Shown in pieces: positions 36,729-45,267 of a DNA stretch of 52,742 bases. The stretch comes from Burkholderiales bacterium (GTDB lineage Bacteria > Pseudomonadota > Gammaproteobacteria > Burkholderiales > Usitatibacteraceae): assembly GCA_019634955.1 (NCBI GenBank), contig JAHCAK010000029.1, forward strand, positions 1 to 52,742, given 5' to 3'. A program made the position numbers and the translations under genes. Positions within the stretch are counted from its first letter, which is position 1. Every line of letters starts with the position of its first letter. The notes under the pieces are model-generated. The model was not told where the DNA came from. It ran no database searches and was given only the letters and a program-made list of their open reading frames with translations.

Positions 36729-37061
36729 CGGGATCGTTCCTTTCGCGGTTCGATGGGCGTGGCCTCGCACGCGTGCGCGCGCTGCCGACGTTGTTCGCCC
36801 GGCGGGGCCGGGCCCGGAAAGGCGCCGCGCACAGGGGGCACGGGGCCGTTGCTGCCGCCTGCCGGTGACGCACGCAGGGCGGTCGCGCTGCCGAAGGGGG
36901 CGTGGAGGGCCCGTGACAGCGCGCTTTTTCGAGGCTACCCCTGTCCGACCCCCGATCGGGGTCCCGAGTTCCCGCCTTTTTTCACGCAGGGCATTGACGA
37001 TCACAATTGCTGCATGGCAACATGCGGGGCGTACGAATCACCGAGAGCTTTTTCGAGAGAC
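36729..37061. other. Non-coding stretch ahead of two small ORFs
   Basis: No convincing gene lies here; the open frames have poor codon bias. GACCCC (36947-36952) and GGGGTC (36958-36963) form a 6-bp hairpin followed 11 bases later by TTTTTT, a possible weak terminator. TTGACG at 36994-36999 resembles a -35, but no good -10 follows at the right distance. The upstream operon promoter for the zinc-ribbon gene must also be here. Confidence 0.4.
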
Positions 37062-37181
37062 ATGGACCTGAACTTCATTTCCAAACCGACCGCCGCGGCG
37101 ACGCGCGTGGCCTGCCCCTGGCAGCGTCACGGCGCCATTGCCGTCATGGACGGTTCCGTCTCCGGGAGAACGATCGGGTAA
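37062..37181 (+). CDS. Possible 39-residue small protein
   Basis: ATG 37062 to TAA 37181 encodes a 39-residue peptide starting MDLNFISKPT and ending SGRTIG. It is preceded by a weak GAGAGA. It is not hydrophobic, has one cysteine and a few basic residues, and I recognise no family. A strong terminator lies 30 bases downstream, which suggests a real transcript. This could instead be the body of a small RNA. Kept because the surroundings are otherwise non-coding and the terminator is clear. Confidence 0.35.
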   Translation: MDLNFISKPTAAATRVACPWQRHGAIAVMDGSVSGRTIG

Positions 37182-37211
37182 CGCCAGCTCGTTCAGCGAA
37201 GAATCCCTCGC

Positions 37212-37251
37212 GAAGCCCGGAGACCTCGAAATCTCCGGGCTTCGTGCTTTT
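37212..37251 (+). terminator. Strong intrinsic terminator
   Basis: GAAGCCCGGAGA (37212-37223) pairs perfectly over 12 bases with TCTCCGGGCTTC (37232-37243), with an 8-base loop. GTGCTTTT follows. It would end a transcript coming from the small ORF at 37062 or from a small RNA. Confidence 0.85.
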
Positions 37252-37283
37252 GCGGGCCGGAAACCACCGATGGGGAGACGACG

Positions 37284-37481
37284 ATGAACGCAGCGAACGC
37301 AGTGAGAGCGGCCTGGTGGGCGTGGAAGCCCGCCCGGGCCGTGCGGTTGAAACGCCCGGAGGCGGGCTACGCGCGCTACGAGGCCGGGCGGCGCGCGGGC
37401 CTGCCGGGACGGGTGGCCAACGCCCACGCGCGCTTCGAGCTCGAGGCACGGGCGGCGATGCGCGAGTGGCTGATGGTGTAG
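37284..37481 (+). CDS. Small basic protein, unknown
   Basis: A 65-residue protein with a good GGGAG eight bases before ATG 37284 and strand-appropriate codon use. The N-terminus is alanine/tryptophan-rich (VRAAWWAWKPARAVRLKR) and the middle is arginine-rich (ARYEAGRRAGLPGRV), so RNA or membrane binding is possible. The G-x-x-AG-x-xG spacing slightly recalls ribosome modulation factor, but the CPY and W-x-x-GW motifs of RMF are absent, so I do not call it that. It has its own position between a terminator and a large inverted repeat. Confidence 0.6.
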   Translation: MNAANAVRAAWWAWKPARAVRLKRPEAGYARYEAGRRAGLPGRVANAHARFELEARAAMREWLMV

Positions 37482-37597
37482 TGGCAGCAGACGGCGACTT
37501 CGCGGGCTGTGCGCGGCCCGCCTAACGAGGATTTCGGGTCGCCGCCCGCCGCCCCCGGCAGGGACGCCTCCGGGGGAGCGGCGGGTCAGACGACGGA

Positions 37598-37623
37598 GCG
37601 GCCGGCCCGGATGGGCCGGCCGC
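37598..37623. terminator. GC-rich inverted repeat ahead of ettA
   Basis: GCGGCCGGCCC (37598-37608) and GGGCCGGCCGC (37613-37623) form a perfect 11-bp stem with a GGAT loop. No U-tract follows. It could stop read-through from the small ORF into ettA. Confidence 0.5.
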
Positions 37624-37708
37624 GGTCGGAACCGTCGCACCGGGGTGCCCCGGTCGGGTAAAATGGAAGGCTTCCCTGTTTCACCCTCCCTTTCGCCGAA
37701 AGCAAGCC

Positions 37709-39373
37709 ATGGCGCAATACGTATTCACGATGAACCGCGTGGGCAAGGTCGTCCCGCCCAAGCGGCAGATCCTCAAGGACATCTCGCTCTCCTTCTTCCC
37801 CGGCGCCAAGATCGGCCTGCTGGGCCTCAATGGCGCGGGCAAGTCCACCGTCCTCAAGATCATGGCCGGCATCGACAAGGACATCGAGGGCGAGGCCGTG
37901 CCCATGCCGGGCATCAAGATCGGCTACCTGCCGCAGGAGCCGCAGCTCGACCCCGAGCAGACGGTGCGCGAGGCCGTGGAGGAGGGCGTGGGCGAGGTGC
38001 TGCAGGCCAAGGCGCGCCTCGAGCAGGTCTACGCGGAGTACGCCGAGCCCGACGCGGATTTCGACAAGCTCGCGGCCGAGCAGGAGCGGCTGGAGAAGAT
38101 CCTCGCGCACGCCGACATCGATTCGCTCCAGGCGCAGCTCGAGATCGCGGCCGATGCCCTGCGCCTGCCGCCGTGGGACGCGAAGGTCGCGAACCTCTCC
38201 GGCGGGGAGAAGCGGCGCGTGGCGCTCTGCCGGCTGCTGCTTTCCAAGCCCGACATGCTGCTGCTGGACGAGCCCACCAACCACCTGGACGCCGAGAGCG
38301 TCGAGTGGCTCGAGCACTTCCTCGCGCAGTTCCCCGGAACCGTCGTGGCCGTCACGCACGACCGCTACTTCCTCGACAACGCCGCCGAGTGGATCCTCGA
38401 GCTCGACCGCGGCCGCGGCATCCCGTGGGAAGGCAACTACAGCTCCTGGCTGGAGCAGAAGCGCGATCGCCTCAAGCAGGAGGAATCCAGCGAGAGCGCG
38501 CGCCAGAAGGCCCTCAAGAAGGAGCTGGAGTGGGTGCGCCAGAACGCCAAGGGCCAGACCAAGAAGAACAAGGCGCGCCTTTTGCGATTCGAGGAGCTCA
38601 ACTCGTTCGAGTACCAGAAGCGCAACGAGACGAACGAGATCTTCATCCCCGTGGGCGAGCGCCTCGGCAACGAGGTGATCGAGTTCGTGAACGTCACCAA
38701 GAGCTACGGCGAGCGCTGCCTCATCGACAACCTGTCGTTCAAGGTGCCGCCGGGGGCCATCGTCGGCATCATCGGCCCCAATGGCGCCGGCAAGTCGACG
38801 ATCTTCCGCATGATCACCGGGCGCGAGCAGCCCGATTCCGGCGAGGTGAAGGTGGGCCACACGGTGCAGCTCGCCTACGTGGACCAGTCGCGCGACGCGC
38901 TGCCCAACGAGAAGAACGCGTGGGAGGCCATCTCCAACGGCCAGGACATCCTCGCCATCGGCAAGTTCGAGATCCAGTCGCGCGCCTACCTCGGCCGCTT
39001 CAACTTCAAGGGCCAGGACCAGCAGAAGCTCGTGGGCAACCTCTCGGGCGGCGAGCGCGGGCGCCTGCACCTGGCCAAGACGCTGCTCACGGGCGGAAAC
39101 GTGCTGCTGCTCGACGAGCCCTCCAACGACCTGGACGTCGAGACGCTCCGGGCGCTGGAGGACGCGCTTTCCGAGTTCGCCGGCGCCGTCATGGTGATCT
39201 CCCACGACCGCTGGTTCCTCGACCGCATCTGCACGCACATCCTCGCCGCCGAGGGCGACTCGCAGTGGTACTTCTACCAGGGCAACTACCGCGAGTACGA
39301 GGACAACAAGCGCGAGCGGCTGGGCGACGAGGCGGCGCAGCCGCACCGGCTGCGCTTCAAGGCCCTCAAGTAG
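37709..39373 (+). CDS. ettA: Energy-dependent translational throttle protein EttA
   Basis: ABC-F protein of 554 residues, the standard length, that binds the ribosomal E site and gates entry into elongation according to the ATP/ADP ratio. The first Walker A GLNGAGKS lies at about 39-46 and the second, GPNGAGKS, near 355. The two signatures are NLSGGEKRRVAL and NLSGGERGRLHL, with Walker B LLLDEPTNHLD and LLLDEPSNDLD. The arm and the P-site tRNA interaction motif lie between the domains (KKELEWVRQNAKGQTKKNKARL). TAAAAT at 37659-37664 is a candidate -10. A small hairpin (GGGCCG/CGGCCC, 39373-39392) closes the gap to the converging hydrolase gene. Confidence 0.97.
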   Translation: MAQYVFTMNRVGKVVPPKRQILKDISLSFFPGAKIGLLGLNGAGKSTVLKIMAGIDKDIEGEAVPMPGIKIGYLPQEPQLDPEQTVREAVEEGVGEVLQAKARLEQVYAEYAEPDADFDKLAAEQERLEKILAHADIDSLQAQLEIAADALRLPPWDAKVANLSGGEKRRVALCRLLLSKPDMLLLDEPTNHLDAESVEWLEHFLAQFPGTVVAVTHDRYFLDNAAEWILELDRGRGIPWEGNYSSWLEQKRDRLKQEESSESARQKALKKELEWVRQNAKGQTKKNKARLLRFEELNSFEYQKRNETNEIFIPVGERLGNEVIEFVNVTKSYGERCLIDNLSFKVPPGAIVGIIGPNGAGKSTIFRMITGREQPDSGEVKVGHTVQLAYVDQSRDALPNEKNAWEAISNGQDILAIGKFEIQSRAYLGRFNFKGQDQQKLVGNLSGGERGRLHLAKTLLTGGNVLLLDEPSNDLDVETLRALEDALSEFAGAVMVISHDRWFLDRICTHILAAEGDSQWYFYQGNYREYEDNKRERLGDEAAQPHRLRFKALK

Positions 39374-39382
39374 GGCCGGGCC

Positions 39383-40345
39383 TCAACGGCCCTTCGGCGG
39401 GGCGGCGAGCGCCGCCTCGCGCACGAAGCGCGCGATGCGCGCGGGCACCTCGGGGACGATCGCGACCGTCGGGTCCGTGAGCCCCTTCATCGACGAAAGC
39501 GCGTCCGTCGCGCGCTTCAGCGCGTGCGACATGTCCGGCACGACGAAGAGTTGCGCGTTTCGCGCCGCGGCCGCCAGCGCCTCGCCTTCGGCGACGGGCA
39601 CCTGCACGTCGGCCGTGCCCTGCACCACCAGGACCGGCACCTCCAGCGCGCGAATCGCGTCCGCCGGCGACCGGCGGAACCACGAGATGAGGTAGGGCTG
39701 CACGGAGGGCCGGTAGACGATCTCGAGCTCCTTCGGCACGCCGTCGGCCGTCTCGCCGCGCTCGAGGCGGGCGAGGATGCGCTCGCTCTCCTGCCAGAAG
39801 GGCTCGGGAAGCCGCGGGCGCAACTGCGTGCGCAGGACCTCCGAGGGCCTGCGCGCGATGCCCGCGATCGCGACGAAGGCGCCGGCGCCCGCCTTCGCGG
39901 CGGCCAGCGCGCCCACGTGGGCGCCCTCGCTGTGGCCGGCCACGGCCACGAGGGAAAAGCGCGCATCCGCCTTGAGCCACGCGATCCACGCGGCCGCGTC
40001 GTCCACATAGTGTTCGAAGCGCAGGTCCTTCTCCGCCTTTGCGGCCTCGCGGCTCATCGCCACGCCGCGCTTGTCGTAGCGCAGGGTGGCGATTCCCTCG
40101 GCGGCGAGCGCCGCCGCCAGCTGCCGCAGCGAGTCGCTGAGCAGGCGCGGCTGGTTGCCGTCGCGGTCGGTGGGGCCGGAGCCGGACACGAGGAGCACGA
40201 TCGCGCCCTTCGCGGCCCCGAGCGGGGCGCGAAGCGAGCCGTGCAGCGTGCCCGTCGGCGTCTCGAGCTTCACGGCGACGTCGGCATCCTGCGCGAGCAC
40301 GGGCAGGGCGAGGGCGAGGAGGGCGGCGGCCAAGGCGGTCTTCAT
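39383..40345 (-). CDS. Secreted alpha/beta hydrolase
   Basis: A 320-residue hydrolase with a Sec signal (TALAAALLALALPVLAQ). The nucleophile elbow is GHSEG in LVAVAGHSEGAHVGAL. LLVSGSGPTDRDGNQ supplies the oxyanion region, and the acid and base are likely in VQGTADVQVPVAEG and PDMSHALK. This is the 'serine aminopeptidase S33 / BAAT-like' hydrolase type found after esterases in many betaproteobacteria. Substrate unknown. It converges on ettA with 9 bases between, and is divergent from the kinase operon. Confidence 0.88.
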   Translation of the reverse strand: MKTALAAALLALALPVLAQDADVAVKLETPTGTLHGSLRAPLGAAKGAIVLLVSGSGPTDRDGNQPRLLSDSLRQLAAALAAEGIATLRYDKRGVAMSREAAKAEKDLRFEHYVDDAAAWIAWLKADARFSLVAVAGHSEGAHVGALAAAKAGAGAFVAIAGIARRPSEVLRTQLRPRLPEPFWQESERILARLERGETADGVPKELEIVYRPSVQPYLISWFRRSPADAIRALEVPVLVVQGTADVQVPVAEGEALAAAARNAQLFVVPDMSHALKRATDALSSMKGLTDPTVAIVPEVPARIARFVREAALAAPPKGR

Positions 40346-40411
40346 GGGGGTGGCGCAAGCAGGTGGGCCCCGCAGTCTACAATGCGCGGAAACAACGACG
40401 GCCACCGGCGC

Positions 40412-41302
40412 ATGCCTTCCGCCCCCCCCGTTTTCGCGAACATCGCCTGCATGAGGATCGCCCGCTTCGGCGAGCGCCCCGTGGCGGAGCAGGCCTCCCT
40501 CAAGCAGCGCCTCGAGGAGCGGCTGAGCGCGGCCATTGCCGGCATGCCCGCGGCCGACCGCATCGTGCTGGATGCCCCTGACGGCGTGGCCCTCGTGCAT
40601 TTCGGCGAGCCGGCGCGCGCGTTCGACATCGCGCAGGGCCTGCGCGAGGGCGCCGGGGGACGCGAGCTGCAGTCGGGCCTGAACCACGGCCCCATCGCGG
40701 TCACCGCGCGCGATGCGGGCGGCCGGGTATTCGGCGACGGCATCGCGAGCGCGGCCGCGGCCGCGGGCTTCGCGCCCGGCGGGGGCCTGCTCGTCACCGC
40801 GCCCTTCGCGCGGATGCTCGAGGCGACGCGGCCGGACCGCGCGGCGGAGCTCGCGCCGGCCGGCGAGTTCACCGACGCGCGCGTGCGCCTGCACGCGTTC
40901 TACACGCCCGACCCGCGCCGCCTGGTCGCCCGCCGCAACCGCCTGGCGGCCTACGCGCTCGCCGGGATCCTCGGCATCCTCCTGCTGGGCGTGGCCGGCC
41001 GCGAGGTGAACCGCCGCTTCTTCCCGCCGCGCCCGGCGGTGGTGGAATTCGACGTGAAGCCGCGCGGCGAGGTCCTCGTCGACGGCATCTGGTACGGGAG
41101 GCTCCCGGAACTGCGCGAGGTGGAGCTCCGCCCGGGCCGCCACCACCTGCGGGTGCAGAACGCCGGGCACCCGTCGCTCGACCTCGTGGTCCACCTCGAG
41201 CCCGGCGAGCACATGACCGTCACGCACACGTTCGCGAGCCCGCGCGCCCCGGCCAAGCCGCGGGGCTTCCTCGACGACTTGCGCCGGCGGCTGGGGCTCT
41301 GA
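40412..41302 (+). CDS. Inactive class III cyclase-like membrane protein with PEGA domain
   Basis: A 296-residue protein. Residues about 6-155 follow the class III nucleotidyl cyclase fold: PVFANIACMRIARF (first strand, normally FADI), PDGVALVHFGEPARAFDIA, LNHGPIAV and FGDGIASAAAAAGFAPGGGLLVT. The first metal aspartate is asparagine, and the N and R of the usual 'vN.AaR' helix are serine and alanine, so it should not make cAMP. One membrane segment (about 178-198) leads to a periplasmic PEGA domain (VEFDVKPRGEVLVDGIWYG, RPGRHHLRVQNAGH). ATG 40412 is preferred to 40451 because it restores the first strand. It is followed two bases later by the kinase. Confidence 0.68.
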   Translation: MPSAPPVFANIACMRIARFGERPVAEQASLKQRLEERLSAAIAGMPAADRIVLDAPDGVALVHFGEPARAFDIAQGLREGAGGRELQSGLNHGPIAVTARDAGGRVFGDGIASAAAAAGFAPGGGLLVTAPFARMLEATRPDRAAELAPAGEFTDARVRLHAFYTPDPRRLVARRNRLAAYALAGILGILLLGVAGREVNRRFFPPRPAVVEFDVKPRGEVLVDGIWYGRLPELREVELRPGRHHLRVQNAGHPSLDLVVHLEPGEHMTVTHTFASPRAPAKPRGFLDDLRRRLGL

Positions 41303-41304
41303 CG

Positions 41305-42492
41305 ATGGCGGAGACGAGGCCCGATCGCTTCGGCCGGTTCCGCGTCCTGGACGAGCTGGGCCGCGGCGCCATGGGCGTGGTGTGGCGCGCGGAGGACCCG
41401 GCGCTGGGCCGCGTCGTGGCGATCAAGACGATCACGCTCACCGGCACCGAGGAGGAGCGCGCGCACTTCGAGGCGAGGTTCCTGCAGGAGGCGCGCGCGG
41501 CCGGCGGCGTCGGCCACCCGTCGATCATCACCATCTACGACGTCGGCCGCGAGGGCGACGTCGCCTTCATGGCGATGGAGCTCCTGGAGGGAAGGGAGCT
41601 ACGCGACCTCATCCGCGGCGGCTCGCTGGCGCCGTCGGAAGCCGTGGAGATCGCCGCCCGCGTGGCCGAGGCGCTGGCCGCCGCCCACGAGCGCGGCGTC
41701 ATCCACCGCGACGTGAAGCCGGGCAACATCATGGTGCTCTCCGACGGGCGCGTGAAGGTGATGGACTTCGGCATCGCGCGGCTGCGCGACCCGGACGTGA
41801 AGACGGCCACGGGGATGCTCCTGGGCTCGCCGCGCTACATGTCGCCCGAGCAGGTCTCCGGCGAGCCCTTCGACCACCGCGCCGACGTCTTCTCGCTGGG
41901 CGTCGTGCTCTACGAGATGCTCACGGGGATCACGCCGTTCTCGGGGGAGGACATGACCCAGCTCATGTACCAGGTCGTGAACGCGGCCGTGGTGCCCCCG
42001 AGCCACGTGAACCGGACGCTGCCGCCCGTGCTGGACTACATCGTCGCGCGCGCGCTGAAGAAGAAGCCGGAGGAGCGCTACGCGACCGCCTCCGAGTTCG
42101 CGGCCGACCTGCGGGACGCGATCCCCGACGCCCTCGAGGCGGAGGCGGCGGTGCGCGCGCGCGCCGAGGCCGCGGGCGTGGACACGGGGACGGTCACGCG
42201 TACGCTCGGGCTCGTGGACGCGCATCCCGTCGCCGGGGGCGCGCCGGCGCTCGACCGCGGCGACGAGGTGGTGGAGATGCGCCCCTCGCCGCGCTTCGAC
42301 AACCTCGAGGGGCTCGCGCGCCTGGCGGTGCTGCCGGTGGACGCCGACGGGACGCGCTCGCGCGCGGGCTTCACCGTTCCGCCGGGGCTGCGCCCGCGGC
42401 GCGCTCGCCTGCGGCTGGATTTCCCCTTCCTGCTGGTGGTGGCGAGCTACCTCGCGGCGACGATCGTGGCGGCCGTCATCGTGCTGCGCTGA
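41305..42492 (+). CDS. Tail-anchored Hanks-type Ser/Thr protein kinase
   Basis: A 395-residue kinase. The glycine loop is GRGAMGVV, the ATP lysine is K41 in VVAIK, the helix-C glutamate is probably E62, the catalytic loop HRDVKPGN is at 134-141, DFG at 154-156, and the activation segment ends YMSPEQ. All catalytic residues are present, so it should be active. A charged juxtamembrane stretch (about 280-365) leads to one C-terminal membrane segment with almost nothing outside. It therefore lacks its own sensor; the PEGA/cyclase-like partner two bases upstream may be that sensor (inference). It ends 17 bases inside the converging menA-like gene. Confidence 0.93.
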   Translation: MAETRPDRFGRFRVLDELGRGAMGVVWRAEDPALGRVVAIKTITLTGTEEERAHFEARFLQEARAAGGVGHPSIITIYDVGREGDVAFMAMELLEGRELRDLIRGGSLAPSEAVEIAARVAEALAAAHERGVIHRDVKPGNIMVLSDGRVKVMDFGIARLRDPDVKTATGMLLGSPRYMSPEQVSGEPFDHRADVFSLGVVLYEMLTGITPFSGEDMTQLMYQVVNAAVVPPSHVNRTLPPVLDYIVARALKKKPEERYATASEFAADLRDAIPDALEAEAAVRARAEAAGVDTGTVTRTLGLVDAHPVAGGAPALDRGDEVVEMRPSPRFDNLEGLARLAVLPVDADGTRSRAGFTVPPGLRPRRARLRLDFPFLLVVASYLAATIVAAVIVLR

Positions 42493-43411
42493 GCGCCGCC
42501 AGCGCGAAGCTCGCCAGCAGGCAGGCCGTGAAGCCCAGGAACACGAGCGAGATGGCGCCCATGTTGGGCCCCTTGGTGGCGTGCGACCAGCCGCGCGCCT
42601 TCATGGCGCCGAGGGCCTTCCCGGCGTGCGCGGCCGAGGCCGCCATCGGCAGGAACGCCCACGGCGGCAGCACCCGCAGCGCGGCGAGGAGCGCCACCGC
42701 GCCGTAGGCGCCGCCCACGAGCCAGAAGATGGGCAGGTGCGCGCGCTCCGCGCCCAGCACGATCGCGAGGGTGCGCCGCCCCGCGCGGGCGTCGCCCGCG
42801 ATGTCGCAGGCGTTGTTGGTGGAGAGGATGCCCGCGATGATGAGCGAGGACGGCAGGCCCACGAGCACCGTCGCGGCGTCGAGGCGCTGCGTGTGCACGA
42901 AGGCGGCGACGGCCACGAGGACGCCGCCCAGCAGGCCGCCGGCGAAGAACTCGCCCACGGGCGTGCTCGAGATCGGGCGCGGGCCGCCGGAATAGAACCA
43001 CGCGAAGACCATGCAGGCCGCGCCCGTGGCCACCACGCCCCAGCCGGCGCGCGCGCCGATGGCGATCCCCAGGGGCATCGCGAGCACGTAGAGCGCGAGC
43101 GAGAGCTGCAGCGCCACCGCCGGGTCGATGTCCTTCTGCACCAGGGCCTTGAACCGTTCCTGGTCGGATTCGCGCGTGTCCACCCCGCCCTTGAAGTCGA
43201 AGTAGCTGTTGAAGCCCGTGGTGCCCATGTCGACGAGGAGGGCGGCGACCGCCATGAGGCCGAAGAGGCTCCACGAGAATCGCTCCGGCGCGGTCGCGAG
43301 CGCCCAGCCGGTGCCCACGAGCAGCGAGGAGACGCTCACGATCTTGGTGCGGATGTCGACGATCTTCAGCAGGTCGGCGAAATCGGGCGCGGCGCCCTTT
43401 CCCCAGCCCAT
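42476..43411 (-). CDS. menA: UbiA-family prenyltransferase, MenA-like
   Basis: Integral membrane prenyltransferase of 311 residues with eight to nine hydrophobic segments. The two aspartate-rich motifs can be seen: NSYFDFKGGVDTRESD and STNNACDIAGDARAGRRTL, in the order used by 1,4-dihydroxy-2-naphthoate polyprenyltransferase. MenA makes demethylmenaquinone. No other men genes are in the window, so another UbiA-type activity is possible. The 3' end overlaps the kinase gene by 17 bases on the opposite strand, and the CNB gene starts just two bases further. Confidence 0.8.
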   Translation of the reverse strand: MGWGKGAAPDFADLLKIVDIRTKIVSVSSLLVGTGWALATAPERFSWSLFGLMAVAALLVDMGTTGFNSYFDFKGGVDTRESDQERFKALVQKDIDPAVALQLSLALYVLAMPLGIAIGARAGWGVVATGAACMVFAWFYSGGPRPISSTPVGEFFAGGLLGGVLVAVAAFVHTQRLDAATVLVGLPSSLIIAGILSTNNACDIAGDARAGRRTLAIVLGAERAHLPIFWLVGGAYGAVALLAALRVLPPWAFLPMAASAAHAGKALGAMKARGWSHATKGPNMGAISLVFLGFTACLLASFALAALSAAR

Positions 43412-43412
43412 G

Positions 43413-43778
43413 CTAGAGGCGGCGGTCCATGCTGCGCAGCCGCGCGGCCATCACCTGCATGATCTCGAGGGCGAAATCCGGGTTCTCGCGCACCAGCGAC
43501 CTGAAGCGGTCGGCGGCCACGGGGGCGAGCGTGCAGGCGGTGAGCGCCGTGGCGGTCGCGCTCCGGGGAGAGGCGTCGATGAGCGCCATCTCGCCGAAGA
43601 CGCCGCCCTTGCCGACCTTCTCGAGCGTGCGCCCGGTCACGGAAAGCCGCACGGAGCCCTCGAGGACCACGAACATCTGCCGGCCCTCCTCGCCCTCGAC
43701 GAAGATGGTCTCGCCCGGCGCGAAGGACCGCGTCTCGCCCGCGTCGCGGAAGAGGGCGGGGCTCGCCACGGCCGTCAC
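43413..43778 (-). CDS. Single cyclic-nucleotide-binding domain protein
   Basis: A 121-residue protein that is a cNMP-binding domain alone. It shows PGETIFVEGEEGRQMFVVLEGSVRLSV and the phosphate-binding cassette FGEMALIDASPRSATATALT, with the key arginine. No helix-turn-helix follows, unlike Crp/Fnr. The start is GTG 43778, overlapping the stop of the aminotransferase gene (GTGA). It could bind cAMP, cGMP or nothing; a modulator of a partner protein is likely. Co-translation with a class III aminotransferase is unusual. Confidence 0.83.
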   Translation of the reverse strand: MTAVASPALFRDAGETRSFAPGETIFVEGEEGRQMFVVLEGSVRLSVTGRTLEKVGKGGVFGEMALIDASPRSATATALTACTLAPVAADRFRSLVRENPDFALEIMQVMAARLRSMDRRL

Positions 43779-45112
43779 GCCACGCGCGCGAGCACGTCGC
43801 GCAGGGTGTCGGTCATCTCGGCGATCTGCGACTCCTCGACGATGAGCGCGGGGGCGAAGCAGATGATCTCGCCGGCCTGGCGCACCAGCACGCCCTTCTC
43901 CCAGCAGCCGAGGTAGGTCTCGAAGGTGCGCGCGCCGGGCGCGCCGGGGCGCGGCTCCAGCTCGACCGCGCCGGCGAGGCCGCCGTTCCGGATGTCGATC
44001 ACGTGGCGCGCGCCCTTGAGCGAGTGCAGCGCGTCCTCGAGCACCGGGGCCATCGCCTTCGCGCGCTCGAAGAGGCCCTCGTCCTTGTAGAGCTGCAGCG
44101 TGGCCACGCCGGCCGCGCAGGCCAGCACGTGCGCCGAGTAGGTGTAGCCGTGGAAAAGCTCGATCGCGCCGGGGGGGCCCGCCATGAACGCGTCGTGGAT
44201 GGCCGAGGAGGCGATGACGCCGCCCATCGGCACGGAGCCCGAGGTGACGCCCTTGGCGAAGGTGATCATGTCGGGGACCACGCCGTAGACCTGCGAGGCG
44301 AAGGCCGCGCCCATGCGGCCGAACGCGGTGATCACCTCGTCGAAGATGAGCAGGATGCCGTGCTTCCGGGTGATCTCGCGCAGGCGCTGGAGGTACCCCT
44401 TGGGCGGGAAGAGCACGCCCGTGGAGCCCGCCATCGGCTCCACGATCACCGCCGCGATGGTGGAGGCGTCGTGCAGCTGCACGAGACGCTCCAGCTCGTC
44501 GGCGAGGTGCGCGCCCCACTCGGGGTCGCCGCGCGTGAAGGCGTTGTGCGCGAGGTCGTGGGTCGTGGGCAGGTGGTCAACGCCGGCGAGCATCGCGCCG
44601 AACATCTTGCGGTTGGCGACCATGCCGCCCACGGAGATGCCGCCGAAGCCCACGCCGTGGTAGCCGCGCTCTCGGCCGATGAGGCGCGTGCGGTGGCCCT
44701 CGCCGCGCACGCGGTGCCAGGCGAGGGCGATCTTGAGCGCGGTGTCGACGGCCTCGGAGCCGGAGTTGCAGAAGAAGACGTGGTCCATCCCCTCCGGGGC
44801 GATGTCCACGATGCGGTTGGCGAGCTCGAAGGCGAGCGGCTGGCCCATCTGGAAGGCCGGCGCGTAGTCCATCGTGGCCGCCTGCTTTTGGATCGCCTCG
44901 ACGATGGGCTTGCGGTTGTGGCCGGCGTTGCAGCACCACAGCCCCGAGAAGCCGTCGAGTATGCGGCGCCCCTCCGGCGTCCAGTAGTGCATGCCCTCGG
45001 CCCTCGCCACCATGCGTGGAGCCGCCTTGAACTGGCGGTTGGCGGTGAACGGCATCCAGTAGGCACCCAGCTGGTCCGGGTGGAGGTTCATCTGGTCGGA
45101 TAGGAGCGTCAT
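43775..45112 (-). CDS. Class III omega-amino acid aminotransferase
   Basis: PLP-dependent transaminase of 445 residues, near beta-alanine:pyruvate aminotransferases. Motifs are YWTPEGRRILDGFSGLWCCNAGHNR at the N-terminus, the phosphate-binding region FCNSGSEAVDTALK, the cofactor aspartate in LLIFDEVITAFGRMG, and the Schiff-base lysine in FAKGVTSGSVPMGG. The GAYWMPFTANRQFK start strongly resembles omega-amino acid--pyruvate transaminases. The gene leads into the cNMP-binding gene through a 4-base overlap. ATG 45112 has no strong ribosome-binding site. Confidence 0.93.
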   Translation of the reverse strand: MTLLSDQMNLHPDQLGAYWMPFTANRQFKAAPRMVARAEGMHYWTPEGRRILDGFSGLWCCNAGHNRKPIVEAIQKQAATMDYAPAFQMGQPLAFELANRIVDIAPEGMDHVFFCNSGSEAVDTALKIALAWHRVRGEGHRTRLIGRERGYHGVGFGGISVGGMVANRKMFGAMLAGVDHLPTTHDLAHNAFTRGDPEWGAHLADELERLVQLHDASTIAAVIVEPMAGSTGVLFPPKGYLQRLREITRKHGILLIFDEVITAFGRMGAAFASQVYGVVPDMITFAKGVTSGSVPMGGVIASSAIHDAFMAGPPGAIELFHGYTYSAHVLACAAGVATLQLYKDEGLFERAKAMAPVLEDALHSLKGARHVIDIRNGGLAGAVELEPRPGAPGARTFETYLGCWEKGVLVRQAGEIICFAPALIVEESQIAEMTDTLRDVLARVA

Positions 45113-45267
45113 GGCGGTCACCGGGGTCTCGGTCGGGAAGCCCGTATTCTGCCGCAGGAGGGCCCGCGGCGTCCCCGCGCCGTCCCTTGCCCCCGTCCCG
45201 CGCGGGAGAGACAATGGCAAGCTCGAGGCGCCATGCACCATCCCGAATCCGCCCGCAGGGCACCCCC

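Noticed and set aside
36994-37030. A sigma-70 promoter for the small ORF at 37062
   Set aside because: TTGACG is a fair -35, but the sequence 17 bases on (GCAACA/CAACAT) is a poor -10. It is not listed as a promoter.
37284-37481. Ribosome modulation factor
   Set aside because: Only the glycine/alanine spacing recalls RMF; the conserved CPY and tryptophan motifs are missing.
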